From: Codonopsis lanceolata
Lineage: Eukaryota; Streptophyta; Magnoliopsida; Asterales; Campanulaceae
Direction: 5' to 3'
Assembly: GCA_013146195.2 (NCBI GenBank)
Contig: CM028382.1
Span: 6,766,767-6,830,766 of the forward strand
DNA length: 64,000 nt
Part shown: positions 45,330-60,198 of the stretch, piece by piece
How positions within the stretch are numbered: position 1 is the first letter of the stretch
Layout: every line of letters starts with the position of its first letter
The notes under the pieces: model-generated
The model's database searches: none
The model's input: only the letters and a program-made list of their open reading frames with translations
What the model was told of the DNA's origin: nothing
Program-made: the position numbers and the translations under genes

Positions 45330-46310
45330 GGGAATTCGAACTCAAACCAGAGCAAGATGCAACCAATCATCACATATCTCATCCAAACTCGAGCTTGCTA
45401 AGATCACATCATTCTCCCCCTCTTCAAAAGGATTTGTGCTCAAATCCAGACCTACATCAAAAGGAAGAATATCACTAACATTGAAAGTCGCACTAACATT
45501 ATACTCACCTGGAAGATCCAACTTGTAAGCATTATTGTTGTTTCACTCAAGTACTTGGAAGGGTCCATCTCCACTTGGCATTAACTTAGATTTCCTTTGG
45601 TTTGGAAATAGAGATGTTAATCGGTCCAGCCCTAACGGTTTCGGTCCAACCCTAACGGTTCTGGTCCAGAATAGGTCCGGTTTAGTCGGTTATAACGGTT
45701 CCAGTCTAGCCCTGTCGGTTTCGGTTCAAACCTGCGGTTTCCCGCCAATGATTAAACTTGTACGTTTTTTCCCCAATTTCGAGGCTTGTATGCTTATTTC
45801 AGCGTATTATACGCATCCCGTATATTATACTAACTATATCAAAGATGTTAATCGATCCAACCCTAACGGTTTTCGGTATTATACCCATCCCGTATATTAC
45901 TAACTATACTAAACCATATACAAGTCGGCTTCCAGTTCAACCTTAACAGTTTTCGGTCTGGCCCTAACGGTTTCGGTTCCTAAACGGTCTGACTAAAATT
46001 TCAACCCTGATGGTTTCGGTCTAGTCGGTCAAAAACCTAATGGTTTCGGTTAGGACCTACGGTTTTCGACCCTATTAACATCTTTATTTGGAAACCTCTC
46101 CTTTCACATGTGTACCCATACCCAATCACCAGGTTCAAAGATCAACCTAACAACTTTCATCTTTTGCATATTCATGTTTATCAATAATGAATCATGCAAC
46201 AATAAAAAAATTACAACCAGAGTGCAATCTCAACGATAAACATCCTTTATACTAAAAAATCAGATCATGTGTTAAAGCATGCTTGTAATCATCTACAATA
46301 TGAATTTCAT
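45330..46310 (-). pseudogene. C-terminal end of a Ty3/gypsy polyprotein, split by a hAT MITE
   Basis: The minus strand reads RLIFEPGDWVWVHM (near 46120), then, after the MITE, NQRKSKLMPSGDGPFQVLE and YKLDLPGEYNVSATFNVSD, then LDLSTNPFEEGEND. These are the standard end of plant Ty3/gypsy integrases (the GDWVWVHxRKERFP and GPFQVL motifs). A stop after VLE and other damage make it inactive. The MITE at 45609-46086 lies exactly between the two halves. Confidence 0.85.
45609..46086. mobile_element. hAT-type MITE, 478 bp, with CCCTAACGGTTTCGGT internal repeats
   Basis: The inverted ends TAGAGATGTTAATCGG / CCTATTAACATCTTTA have a perfect 8-bp target duplication TTTGGAAA (45601-45608, 46087-46094). 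The interior carries about eight variants of ccctaacggtttcggtc. Removing it restores the pol reading across the site. Confidence 0.92.
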
Positions 46311-46489
46311 CTCATTTACAAGGTTTAACATGCTTAACACGAGTTGTCTCTTTCAATGAATCCATATTTAATTCATGTAGCTCATAAATCTTATGAAAGA
46401 ATAATGCGACATGGAAATCAACATCTACTTTGTGACATGCACCAATATAATTAATTAATGAAAAATTATGCACTTTCACAATTGTAGGA

Positions 46490-46625
46490 CTCATGTACCG
46501 ATTTAGAACGGTAAATTGATTTGGAATCGCAATGCGTTGATTTGGAATCACGATATATCGATTTGAAATCATGATATATCGATATGAAATCCCGATGCAT
46601 CGATTTGAAATCACGATGCATTCCT
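46490..46625. repeat. 21-bp tandem repeat (cgatttgaaatcacgatgcat type)
   Basis: Six imperfect units follow each other: gatttagaacggtaaatt, gatttggaatcgcaatgcgtt, gatttggaatcacgatatatc, gatttgaaatcatgatatatc, gatatgaaatcccgatgcatc, gatttgaaatcacgatgcatt. Confidence 0.85.
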
Positions 46626-46996
46626 ACGTTACACAATTTGAAATCATGCATCGTGATGCACAAATTATACCTCATGATGTGTATAATTATACATCAAAAT
46701 CATGCATCGCGATACATGAAGTGAAGTTTTTGCACGCACATATTCGTTAATTAAGAGTATAGTCATCCTTTTGTCATAATTTTTTTTTCTAATTAAAAAA
46801 TATATAATTTCTTTTAACTGTTGGAAAATGTTTGGAAGGAACTGCCCGAATTTTACAAAAAATTAAAGTTGTTTGTTGTGGAAGTCAATGACACTTATTA
46901 GACTAGACTAGGCAAGCAGTGACCAAGGTATTGGATGACAGCTAGTGTGGTCAGTGGTCAATACCCTAGATTTTTTTATTGAAAAGCTTTAAAAGC

Positions 46997-47026
46997 AAAA
47001 CTAGTTTTACGTATTGCGTTTAACGC
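46997..47026 (-). mobile_element. Helitron 3' end on the minus strand, degenerate
   Basis: ctagttttacgtattgcgtttaacgcac, read on the minus strand, gives a short stem-loop region and a CTAG end before T. It resembles the minus-strand end at 60989. The 5' end is not located. Confidence 0.4.
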
Positions 47027-47129
47027 ACAAACATATATATTTTTTAATAAAATTATACTTGAGAGAAACAAAGTGAAAAACAAATTAAAAATAATAAATT
47101 TTAAAAAAGTAATATTGGAGACAATTAAT

Positions 47130-47132
47130 TAA

Positions 47133-47194
<62 letters not shown>

Positions 47195-47196
47195 TC
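47130..47196. repeat. (TA)n(CA)n microsatellite
   Basis: About 25 TA units followed by cacacaca. Confidence 0.97.
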
Positions 47197-47611
47197 ATTG
47201 TATCATTAATATTAGAGATTCTTAAAATTTTCCTCGTACACAACATTTATTGCTTTATTTGTTGGTATTTCTTTTCATTGCTTATCTATAGTTTTAGACG
47301 AGAACAATTTGTAACCTTAAAAACTGGGACATACAGCTACCCATCCATGGTTGAACACTGGTTTTTTGTGTGGAAGAATCATACATGTGACAGTGATTAA
47401 TGTTGAATTTTGTTAATTGTCATTGCATACGATACTTCCAATATAAATTGTATTCTTTGAAACTTGAAAGACAATCTTACATCTGATGGAAAAAAATGGC
47501 ATTTTTAGGATAAATATTTTTTCTCTAACATTACTTTCATTCGAAATTTTAGCTTTTACAACGTGATGCTTAAAATCTTACATATTTGAGTATATTTAAA
47601 TGACTTCAATA

Positions 47612-48442
47612 TCTATAATACAATAGTGCTCACTCTCGCACGCTTACAATTGACAAAAGATAAAGAGCGGTTGAGATCAATTCATTTACGAAGATCCTAC
47701 GGCCATAATCGTTGCCCAAATTCACATGTGTGAACGGCGGTTGAGCAACTCCCTCTGCGTGTGCGTACCCCTCTCCCCAATCCTTTTCTCTCTCTTCCTC
47801 TTTTCCTATTACTACACCTACTCCTACTCATATTCTTAATTTCCTCTACCCCTCTCTCTTCTTCTCTTTTCTCCATCTCCAAATGGAATATCACTCTCAT
47901 AAGATTCACAAACACAAGCAACACTCCGGAAAATACCTTTACCAAGAAGACGATGAAGACAGACAACAAACACTCCCCGTTGTCTCCTCCCAGCATGATT
48001 TCCTGTTCTTCATCCTCTATTCCGACTTCTTGTTCTCCATCGGTGTCTTCCTCCCTCTCTCCTCTGTTACCCGACGAATCCCTTCATCCCTTTCTCCCTT
48101 TCTTTAACACACCCACTTCATACGTAACAAAGGTCAAACATAAGAAACAAATAAAAAGGATGAAATTTAAGATAACTGAGAGTAATTGGGATGAGGTGGT
48201 GGGAGTTTATATTTAAAGAAGCTTTTGAAGATTCAATAAAGTGGGTTGAATAACTGGGTTTGTTGAAAAAGATTTTTTAGAGAGAGAAAGATAGATTTTG
48301 GTGATAAGGTGGGTCCGGACTATGAGGAGTGAGTTGGAAGGTTTTTGTAGATTTGTGAAAACTTTTTTCATTGTCAATGCCACTATTTTTACATCTCAAA
48401 ATTAATGATTGATGCCTAATTTTTGTATTGTGATATGTTTTC
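47612..48442 (+). mobile_element. Helitron 5' end of the same family as 20131 and 22296, plus adjoining sequence
   Basis: TCTATAATACAATAGTGCTC after an A matches the starts of Helitrons 1 and 2, and the similarity continues through cgcttacaattgac and aacggcggtt. Behind it is a pyrimidine-rich stretch and an open frame of 151 codons (47761-48216) with a hydrophobic Leu-rich start (FLSLPLFLLLHLLLLIFL) and a Ser/Pro-rich middle, which I do not recognise. It could be a captured exon. No 3' end is assigned. Confidence 0.55.
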
Positions 48443-50325
48443 TGTCACGACCCGATTCTGCCCCTTTGTGGGACCCAACACATTGGTGATCTATTTGTAA
48501 ATAACCTTGAACAATCCTACTAAACTTAAAAGAAAACAAATAGAAGTACATAAGCAACCCAACTTATATATACATAGGCCACAAACGCTAATAAAAGTTT
48601 TTACAGATGCGGAAGCGTTAAACCAAAATAGAAGACTACATGTCTTCCTGTACATTAAAAGCCATAGAGTCGCCCAAGCTTCTAGGATTGCTACTCCAAA
48701 AGAAACACATACTAGTACTCCGGGGATCATCAAAACTACACGAGTCACCCTCCGACATGACTGCAATCTAAGGAAAAACAAATAATAAAGGGTGAGTCGA
48801 AACCCAGTAAGGTGTACTATACTTATGCATGTTATGCATGTATGCAGCATAAATAATGCCATGATGCATGGATTAATAAATGACATATTCACTGATACTA
48901 TTCACAGATAACATAGAAGAGCTGGAAGTTAAACACATGTAGCTAGGATACAGGATCGAGATACATCTCCGATCAAATCACTTCCAACCTTGTCACCCCC
49001 ACTATTGTTGCTGAAGTTTGTATGTCTTGATCAATCTCTTGTTCGGTTTATCAAACCAATCAATTATTCACAACCCGGGTACAAGTCATCACGAGGCTAG
49101 GTCCCTACAACCCCAGACACGTCGTGATACTTAACATATAATTCAATGGTATTTTCCCCACTCGGCCAAAGTGGTGAATTCGGTTCCGGGTCCGAGTAGG
49201 GTGCCGCTGCTAACTAGCACTGCTCTCCGCCCCGTGACCCAGTCAGAGGTACCCCTACTCTCCCCATAAAAACATGTTCAATTACGCAATTGAAGACTAT
49301 TCACAAGAGCACTTCATGTTCGCAACTAGTGCTTAACAAGGAAAATTAATACACAAAAGAATTCCAATGAGTTATAAAGTAAACTCATTGTATTCTCTAG
49401 CAGCATGATTCAACTAATACAAATTGTTCATAATATTCATACATCAAATATCTGACTAAATTACGCATGTAACACATGGTTTCGAGTATGGACATTATAA
49501 TAACATGGTATTATGAACACACATAAGCAAGTAATTCCCTTACCTTACAAGAGGATTATCTTTGCTGAGAAAAGTAAATTAAAAACCTTCCACGATAGAC
49601 CTCGGGTACAGCCCGTTATTTAACGGTATCAAAATAATTATTCTTGGCTTAAAGAAAATAGTAACATTAATCTCGGGATATATTTAAGGGAGTATATGGA
49701 TCATTATAAACTCGGTCAGCTTGTTGTTATTAATTACAAAGGAAATTGCGTCGAGGTCGAGCTCAATTTATAGGACTTACGAAAGAAATCGGAATGACGC
49801 AAAGCCGAAGCTTAGCTGTAGACAAACTCTTCATGCAACAACTTACTAGGGATAGGTAGCTTGTATTACTCATCACTAGCCAAGATGAATCAAAGAAAGG
49901 AAAGCAGGAGGTGGCAGTCAAAACAATCCGTTCCTTCCTCCTGCCGACACGTCCGCCAAAAGGGTGAACATCAATTCTTCTGTTTTGTTTTATACGGCCA
50001 AGAAACATTTCCTACCAAGTTTTGTAAAGTCTTCAAAGTCTATCAATGCATCTAATTAATATAATATATTATTTAACCATCTCAACAATTAGTAAGACCC
50101 CATTTGTCAACCGAAAATTACACATTCCTTTTAATAAAATAATGTTTTAAAGTTAGCATAATTATTTGACTTGGTCAATTAAAATAAATTATTGATATTT
50201 TTATTTTATTTAAATTAACATCAAAAGTCAATAAAATACCATTTGGTCAAATATGCCAAAAGTGTTATTAAATTCATTTATTTATTTATTTTTAAATAAA
50301 ATAGATAATATATCGGGATTTTACA
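48443..50325. mobile_element. Solo LTR, 1883 bp, target duplication TTTTC
   Basis: It starts TGTCACGACCCGATTCTG and ends CGGGATTTTACA, the ends of a common plant LTR family (TGTCACGACCC...TACA). It is flanked by perfect TTTTC repeats at 48438-48442 and 50326-50330. There is no coding region; the minus frame at 48491-48892 (133 codons) is chance. No internal domain or second LTR is present. Confidence 0.9.
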
Positions 50326-50914
50326 TTTTCGATGAGAATTTGGGTGAGCGATGCCCAAAATTTGAAAAGAGATGAGGAAAGAATATATTGGAAAGAGAAA
50401 GAGGAGGTTGGTGAGGGCCCTTGTGGGGAGGTGTGAGAGGATGTGTGAGAGAGAAAGAGAAAATCTCCCAACGATGCCCAAAATTAGTCACGTTTTGTAT
50501 TGATCGATGGCAAAAATTAATGATCGATGCACAAAATTAATTATCGATGTCGAATTTTTCCATTGCGACGCCCATTTCTGAATTGGGATGCCCAATTTGT
50601 GCATTACGATTCCCAATTTTTAGGGGGTGCTTTGTGTGCGTCTTTCCTTCAGAAAGGTTATCTTTGTCATTTTTTTCCCAAAAAATGTACTGTAACGGTT
50701 TCAAAAAATTATGATAAACATTTGCGGTTAATATTTCACCGCATGATATTGGCCCGGTTATCACCCAAAATAAAATTCAAGCCCAAGACCATCCCAAATC
50801 TTCACCACCCACCCCCCCCCCCCAAAAAAAGCCAAGGAACCAACCCAACGCTATCTTTCTTCCCAAGATGATAATTAAACCCATATGTATAAATATATAA
50901 AATATGAATAATTG
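50326..50914. repeat. Host repeat around the solo LTR (gatcgatgcccaaaatt family)
   Basis: Runs of gatcgatg.caaaatta and gcgacgcccattt recur here and at 51555-51800. The segment tgctttgtgtgcgtctttcc to ggcccggttatcaccc (50628-50776) is a second copy of 51825-51966. A C homopolymer (10-12 bases) lies near 50810. Confidence 0.7.
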
Positions 50915-51966
50915 TGGATCGGTACCATTTCTTGAAAATATAACCGCTTAGGTACCCTTCTTTTTTTTTAAACCGCAAAAGTTTACTTTAATTAATTTCT
51001 TTCTTAAATGCCCCTCCTTCTCCTACCGTCCTTCTTTCTCTAAAACTTCATAGTCATTCCACGCAACTTGATCTTTGATAATTGTCAAATTGTTGTAACT
51101 TCAAATCCAAAAAACCAAATAATTCCCCTCTTGTGCTCCTTCTCCCCATTTCTTTCTCTATCTAAAAAGTCAATTACTTTCTCTCTCTAAACACAGTTCT
51201 GGGTTCTTATGTTCTCGATTTTGTTGCTTGTAAAAAGCTAACTGAGATGATTTTTGTATTTTTAATTTTTGGGTTTTGATTATATTTGTTCTTTTTGAGT
51301 GAAGGAGTGAAAGAAATGTTGGAGAAGATGTTGCGCAATTGTCTTTAGGAAGGTATACACTTACACATGAATTTTCAATCAAAGATTCTGAATTGGGTTT
51401 TGATTCGACTAATTTGGTTTTGAACTTACGACGCGCGCGGGGTATAGAGAAAGTTTATAGATTGCTCGAATCATTACTTCACAAAATTATGAAGTGAAAT
51501 TGATTTAAAAAAATTACATTTGATGGAGAACAAGAATCGATACTAAGTGAAATTCAAAATTAATGATCGTTGCCTAAATTTTGTATTGCGATCCAATTTT
51601 TGCATTGTGAAGCTCACTTTTTTAATTGCGACGCCCAAATTTTGGGCAGTGGCTTTTGCATAGAAACGCCTAATTTTTTTTACCGATGCACAAATTTTTT
51701 CACCGACACTCCAAATTTTTTGAGCGACACCCAATTTTTTTTACCGACGCACAAAATTATTTACTGAAACCCCAAAAAATTTGAGCGACACACAATTTTT
51801 TTTACCGACACACAAATTGGGACAATGGCTTTGTGTGCGCGTTTTTACTTCATTACAGGTATTTTCATCATTTTCTCTCCAAAAATGTACTTTAGCGATT
51901 AAATAATATTATGTTGAACTTTTGAGGTTATATTATCTCCATAGTGTACCGGCCCGGTTATCACCC
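50915..51966. mobile_element. Non-autonomous element with ggtacc/aaccgc ends and minirepeats
   Basis: The left gatcggtaccatttcttg with aatataaccgc resembles the complement of the right end (gaggttatattatctcc, gtgtaccggccc). Inside, 51670-51820 carries four to five imperfect copies of ttttttttaccgacgcacaaa, alternating with ttgagcgacaccc. A related start (ggccagtccatttttaaaag then aaccgctaaagtaccctc) occurs at 24590. Confidence 0.5.
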
Positions 51967-51999
51967 TATCTATCTATAATTATTACTAAAACAAAAGCC

Positions 52000-55171
<3,172 letters not shown>

Positions 55172-55180
55172 TTTAATGAA

Positions 55181-56689
55181 GGATTAAATAACTATTTGGT
55201 CCTTGAACCATTCACAAACTATGCGTTTGGTCCTTGTATTTTTTTTTTTGGAATGTGTTTGGTCCTTAAAGTATGTTTTTACTAAGAGATTACCCCCTCA
55301 CGGGGTTACCGTCAGTTTTGCCGTCAACGTTTTTATGAAATTCCAAATTTACCCTTAGTAATATTAGTGGTTCAAAATACAAAAAATAAAAAAAGAAAAA
55401 GGGAATCGGTCCAAATTCTCTCCACAAACCCACGCTTTCAGTTCTACACCTTCCTTCCCCATTCTCTCCCAAGCTCGCTGTCTACTGCTCCGACCATCTC
55501 CATCTCTGGCCACCTTCTGCTCCGGCCATCTCCATCTCCGATCACGACTCCGATCAGTACAAAGAAGAAGAAAAAGACGAATACTACGAGGGAGAACGCT
55601 GAAGAATCCAAACCTACTCTGAAATTACATGCGACCCCTACAACCACCGCGTCACTGCAGTTTCCTCTTAAACAAAAACCTCACCGGCTACCTCCCTTCC
55701 GAACTCGGCGCCCTTCTCTCACTACAACACATATCTCTCTCCAGAAACAATTTCTCTAATCTCATCATAGTTCACCTCTTCAACGCCTCCATTCTAATCT
55801 CTCTTGACGTCTCCCACAACTCTCTCTCTGGACCCGTACCTCACCAAATCACTTTCCTCAAATCCCTCACCGATTTGGATCTTTCATGCAATTATTTGAA
55901 TGGCACCCTCCGGAATCTTTGAATAACCTCACTCACCTCGCTGGGACTTTGAATTTATCTAACAATCATTTTTTCCCGTGTGGTTCCAGCGTCTTACGGG
56001 CTATTCCCAGTGACTGTCAGTTTGGATCTCTGGAACAATAATCTTACCGGAAAAATACCTCAGGTGGGTTCTTTGTTGAACTAGGGGCCCACGGCCTTTA
56101 TTGGCAATCCTGCATTATGTGGATTTCCGTTACAGACGCTGTGCGCGGAGCCGAAAATTGGAGCCGTTGGATCAGAATATGCCAAATGGGTTTATAGAGA
56201 ACGAGAATGTGAGAAATGGGTCAGTTTCGATTCTTTTGATTTCGGGCATTTCGGTGGTGATCAGAGTGACATTTATTTCAATGTTGGTGTACTAGAAAAA
56301 ATGGAGGTTTAATGAGGGGAAAATTGAGAAGGAAGAAAAGTTGGAAAAAGAAAAGGAGATCGTGTAGTATGCTGGAAAAAGAGAATGAAAGTTTAACGAG
56401 TGTCTGGTATTTTATGAAGAGGGGAAATGCAATGGAGATCGTGTACTAGGGTAACAGATTTAGTCGGATAGACTGGGACCAAATTTAGGGTTTCATAAGA
56501 TGCCCAAAGACGTAAGGGCAAATTTGGGATTTCCAAAAAAAATTAACGGCAAAACTAACGGTAATCCCGTAAGGGGTGGGGGGATCTCTTAACAAAAATA
56601 GAGTTTAAGGACCAAACACATTCGAAAAAAATAGTGGGACCAAATGCATATTTTGTGGATAGTTCATGAACCAAATAATTATTTAATCC
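55181..56689. mobile_element. Pack-MULE (Mutator-like), 1509 bp, target duplication TTTAATGAA
   Basis: The inverted ends GGATTAAATAACTATTTGG / CCAAATAATTATTTAATCC extend imperfectly for about 160 bp on each side (tttggtccttgaacc inside left, ggttcatgaactatcc as complement inside right). They are flanked by the perfect 9-bp direct repeat TTTAATGAA at 55172-55180 and 56690-56698. A 9-bp duplication and long inverted ends mark Mutator-like elements. The interior is not transposase but a piece of a receptor-kinase gene. Confidence 0.95.
55440..56400 (+). pseudogene. Captured LRR receptor-like kinase ectodomain, kinase missing
   Basis: The plus-strand frames give leucine-rich repeats: NKNLTGYLPSELGALLSLQH, LISLDVSHNSLSGPVP, KSLTDLDLSCNYLNGTL (55629-55922). 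After frameshifts come VSLDLWNNNLTGKIPQ (near 56010), NPALCGFPLQTLC (near 56105), a hydrophobic segment VSILLISGISVVIRVTF (56222-56275) and a charged juxtamembrane stretch (NEGKIEKEEKLEKEKEIV). This is the order of plant LRR-RLKs of the LRR III/PRK-like type: LRRs, a Cys cap, one membrane helix, juxtamembrane. The kinase domain is absent. Several stops and frameshifts mean no full protein is encoded. It lies wholly inside the Pack-MULE. Confidence 0.88.
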
Positions 56690-57139
56690 TTTAATGAACA
56701 ACAACATTTATTTTTTAACTTCTATCGTTTGCAACAAATTCCAATGTGCATCTTTATATTACTCGTTCATATATAAATTTTAGTATTTACACTTTTCGTT
56801 TAGTTTAAAATATTCTAATTGTAACGAGTTTAGAAAATTTTCTTCTTATAAACAACTTTTACAAAAAAATATAATAATAATAAAAGAAAAGAAAAATTGT
56901 GCATCGCACGGGTATAACCTAGTAATATAATATATTCATCAAAGTAGTACGCTGGGAGTGTTATTCAATACAAAACTAGTCCATTGATTTAAAAAAGAGC
57001 AAATTTCAAGTCAATACAATTTTAGAAACATGTTTTCATCTAGGACCATCAATTTTTTGGACATTTCATATAACTACAAATTGGTTGTCAAATGATAAAA
57101 ATGTCATTAATGAAGACAAAAGTCATCCGGCCTAAAAAA

Positions 57140-58040
57140 ACCAAAAATGTTGATGCCAAATCTTGACATCATGATTGTTTTTACAGATTTTCATAACCAA
57201 AAAAATTCAAAAAATTCTGATGTCAAGGCTTGATATTAGAGTTGTTTTGACAAATTATTCAAGCCAAAAAAAATCAAAAAATTCTGATGTCAAGGCTTGG
57301 CATCAGTGCTGTTTTGAAAATTTATTCAAGCCAAAAAAATTCAAAAAATTATGATTCCAAGGCTTGACATCAGGGCTGTTTTGACAAATTATTCAATCAA
57401 AAAAAATCAAAAAAATCTGATGTCATGGCTTGGCATCAGGGTTGTTTTGACAAATTCAAGCCAAAAAAAAAAATCAAAAAATTATGATGTCAAGGCTTGG
57501 CATCAGGGCTTTTTGGAAAATTTATTCAAGAAAAAAAAAATCAAAAAATTTTGATGCCAAGGCTTGGCATCAGGGTTGTTTTTAAAATTTATTCAAGCCA
57601 AAAAAAATCAAAAAATTCAAATGTCAAGGCTTGACATCAGGACTGTTTTGAAAATTTATTTAAGCCAAAAGAATTCAAAAAATGTTGATGCCAAGGCTTG
57701 GCATCATGGCTATTTTGACAAATTATTCAAGCCAAAAAAATCAAAAAATTCGGATGCCAAGGCTTGACATCAGGGCTGTTTTGAAAATTTATTCAAACCA
57801 AAAAAATTCAAAAAATGTTGATGTCAAGGCTTGGCATCAGAGCTGTTTTGATAATTTATTCAAGCCAAAAAAATTCAAAAAAAGATGATGTCAAGGCTTG
57901 ACATCAGGACTGTTTTGAAAATTTATTCAAACCAAAAAAATTCAAAAAAAGCTGATGTCAAAGCTTGGCATCAGGGCTGTTTTGATAATTTATTCAAGCA
58001 AAAAAAAATCAAAAAAACTGATGTCAATGCTAACAATATG
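57140..58040. repeat. 67-bp minisatellite, about 14 units, palindrome in each unit
   Basis: Units repeat every 66-67 bp (gat starts near 57152, 57219, 57285, 57352, 57419, 57486, 57553 and on to 58019). Each has gatgccaaggcttggcatc, an inverted repeat GATGCCAAG-n-CTTGGCATC with one central base, then agggctgttttgaaaattta, ttcaagcc and an A-rich tract. The plus frames read through several units, but the unit length is not kept in one frame, so protein coding is unlikely. Confidence 0.93.
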
Positions 58041-59580
58041 AATATACTAATTACTAGCATAGAGCAACATACACAGTCAACTACAAACACAGCAAATAGC
58101 TTCTAGTTTATAAGCCCAAATTCATATTTGAATTTCAATAGCAGGTAAATAATATGTGTAAAATTAATTTCAAGACAACTCCATGCCATATCTCTGTGCA
58201 TTTGAATCACACATGTAACGAGCATCCTTCAGAAATTTAAGGAGCGGTTGGATATAATTGGTGAAATCATGAAATAAGATCATTTGTTTTCATTGAATCA
58301 GATTTTCACATCTTCAACCGCATTCCGCCTGAATGCCCATGGAAGGGCAAAGAGTTTGGCGAGGAAGCATAAATCTGTGTCGTGGTCATTATTTGGAGAA
58401 GACTGATATCCGGATAAGTTTTCATTTTTATTCATCTGAGGTAAATCGCTGCCAAACCTATCTTCAGGGATAGCACCCAGAGAATCCAAATCATTATCAG
58501 TATCTGAAGATCCAAAACTTGCGATGGATCTAGAAGAGAGAAAGATAGTTGAAGATCTCAAATAAAAATCTCCCAACTTTCATTATTGTGTAAATTGGTG
58601 CCAGTGATGAGAGAGAGAGAGCGGCATTGGTCAATGACGGTTGATGTTTGATATGAGAGAAAAAGAGAGCGTTAGGGTGAAAAGTGAGGATCGAAGGGTT
58701 TCTGAAATTAGGGAGGACTTACCGTGACTCGCGGCGGCGATGACGTCTACGATGAGGGCGACAGTCCGGCGTGAGGGAGAGAGAAAGACGGTGACAGTCC
58801 GACGTGAGGGAGAGAGAGACGGTGACAGTGGCTTTTAACTTTTGATTTTGAGTTTTGAGTTTAAATTTTGAAGTTCATTTGCTTAACCCATCAAACAGTG
58901 GAGGCGAAGGTGTGAAACGAAAAGAGGGGTTGATGTTGGGAACTGGGCGACGAAGACTACAGATGAACTGATACGTAGATGGCGGCTGGGAGTGGAGGAT
59001 TTAGGCGAAGGGGAGAGATGGTGAGCGGGAGAGGGAATGAAGGATGGTTTCAAAACTCTTCATCTCCATAGTTAAAGTTTGAAACTTTATGATGTATCAC
59101 TGGTACAGCAAGTGTGGAATTAATGCTTTGTGGTTTCCAACACAAACTGTGTACGCTCCCCCTCCACTGAATTGAATGAGACATGACGAGGATGATCTTT
59201 ATGACACAAAGGGATAGTGATGTATTTTCACTCAAAAAATGTACCTAAAAAATATGTCTAAAAAATAACTGAATTGATTTAAAAATACGTTTTAAAAAAT
59301 CTACAAGCTTGTAATTATTTCTTTTAAAAAAAGCCATTCGGGCCGGTCAATTAATAGAAGGTGAGTCAAATTCAGATAATTCTATAGCCCAACAACACGT
59401 CCCAACCAAGGTAATTATTAACTTCACTCGGTTGGCTATGTTTATCTTAGTAAAGAAGCTTGTTCTCCAAGTTGACCCACAAAACAAAATAATATCATCC
59501 CCTCCGTACAAGACAAATGAAGATAAATAACATAATTTAAATAAAGCTAACAAAATATCACTTAGATAAAGTAAACAAAA
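58041..59580. other. Intergenic stretch with an unrecognised minus-strand ORF
   Basis: The minus-strand ORF 58298-58576 (92 codons) has a Ser/Asp-rich stretch (SIASFGSSDTDNDLDSLG) and no family match I know. A (GA)-rich duplicated segment (gacagtcc, gcgtgagggagagaga) lies at 58760-58830. The rest shows nothing. Confidence 0.4.
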
Positions 59581-59582
59581 TA

Positions 59583-59840
59583 CTCCCTCCGTCCTTAAAT
59601 TATCGTCCTCCTTTCCTTTTTAGTCCATTTCAAAATAATTTTCCACTTTAAAACTTACCTTTTTAGAACATCACTTTTATCACTTTATCTTTACTTTTTC
59701 ACTCTACTTTAATTATGGGTCACATATACATGGACATTAAAGAAAACTACACATTAAATCAATATAAATAATCAAGCCAATTACTTTTTCTTAAATTGTG
59801 CGTCGGGTCAATCCAGACGATTATTTAGGGACGGAAGAAG
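59583..59840. mobile_element. Stowaway-like MITE, 258 bp, intact
   Basis: The inverted ends CTCCCTCCGTCCTTAAATTA and the complement of ttatttagggacggaagaag have TA on both sides (59581-59582, 59841-59842). It is the uninterrupted version of the MITE at 26255-27431. Confidence 0.88.
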
Positions 59841-60198
59841 TACTACTTAGCTAAATATGACAATAATGGCATAAGATTCGTTTATTTATAAAAATCAAAA
59901 TAGATTAAATATCAGGATTTTACATCAACAACTTCACATAATCCTTTGCAATCTTCCCGATCATTTCTAGGAGTAGTGTTGATCTGACCAAAGGCAAGCT
60001 TATAGTGATCCATGTTATATAAAACATGAAGAAGAAAGGATGTATGCCATCAAGACGGGGAACTCATTAAGGATAGTCGAAAGCTTCTGTTGCATGTATT
60101 TCACTTTGTGCATATAAATTAAATTGACGAATACGATTGTTACCTAATTTTTTAGTTCCTTCCAATACCTCAATATGTGTTCGCTTCCACAATATAAG

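Noticed and set aside
48491..48892. Minus-strand frame of 133 codons with hydrophobic stretches
   Set aside because: It lies inside the 1.88-kb solo LTR and has no recognisable domain; a chance frame.
57351..58106. Chain of plus-strand frames with a repeating protein pattern (KAWHQGCFDNLF)
   Set aside because: They only mirror the 67-bp minisatellite. The unit length changes frame and stops occur between units.
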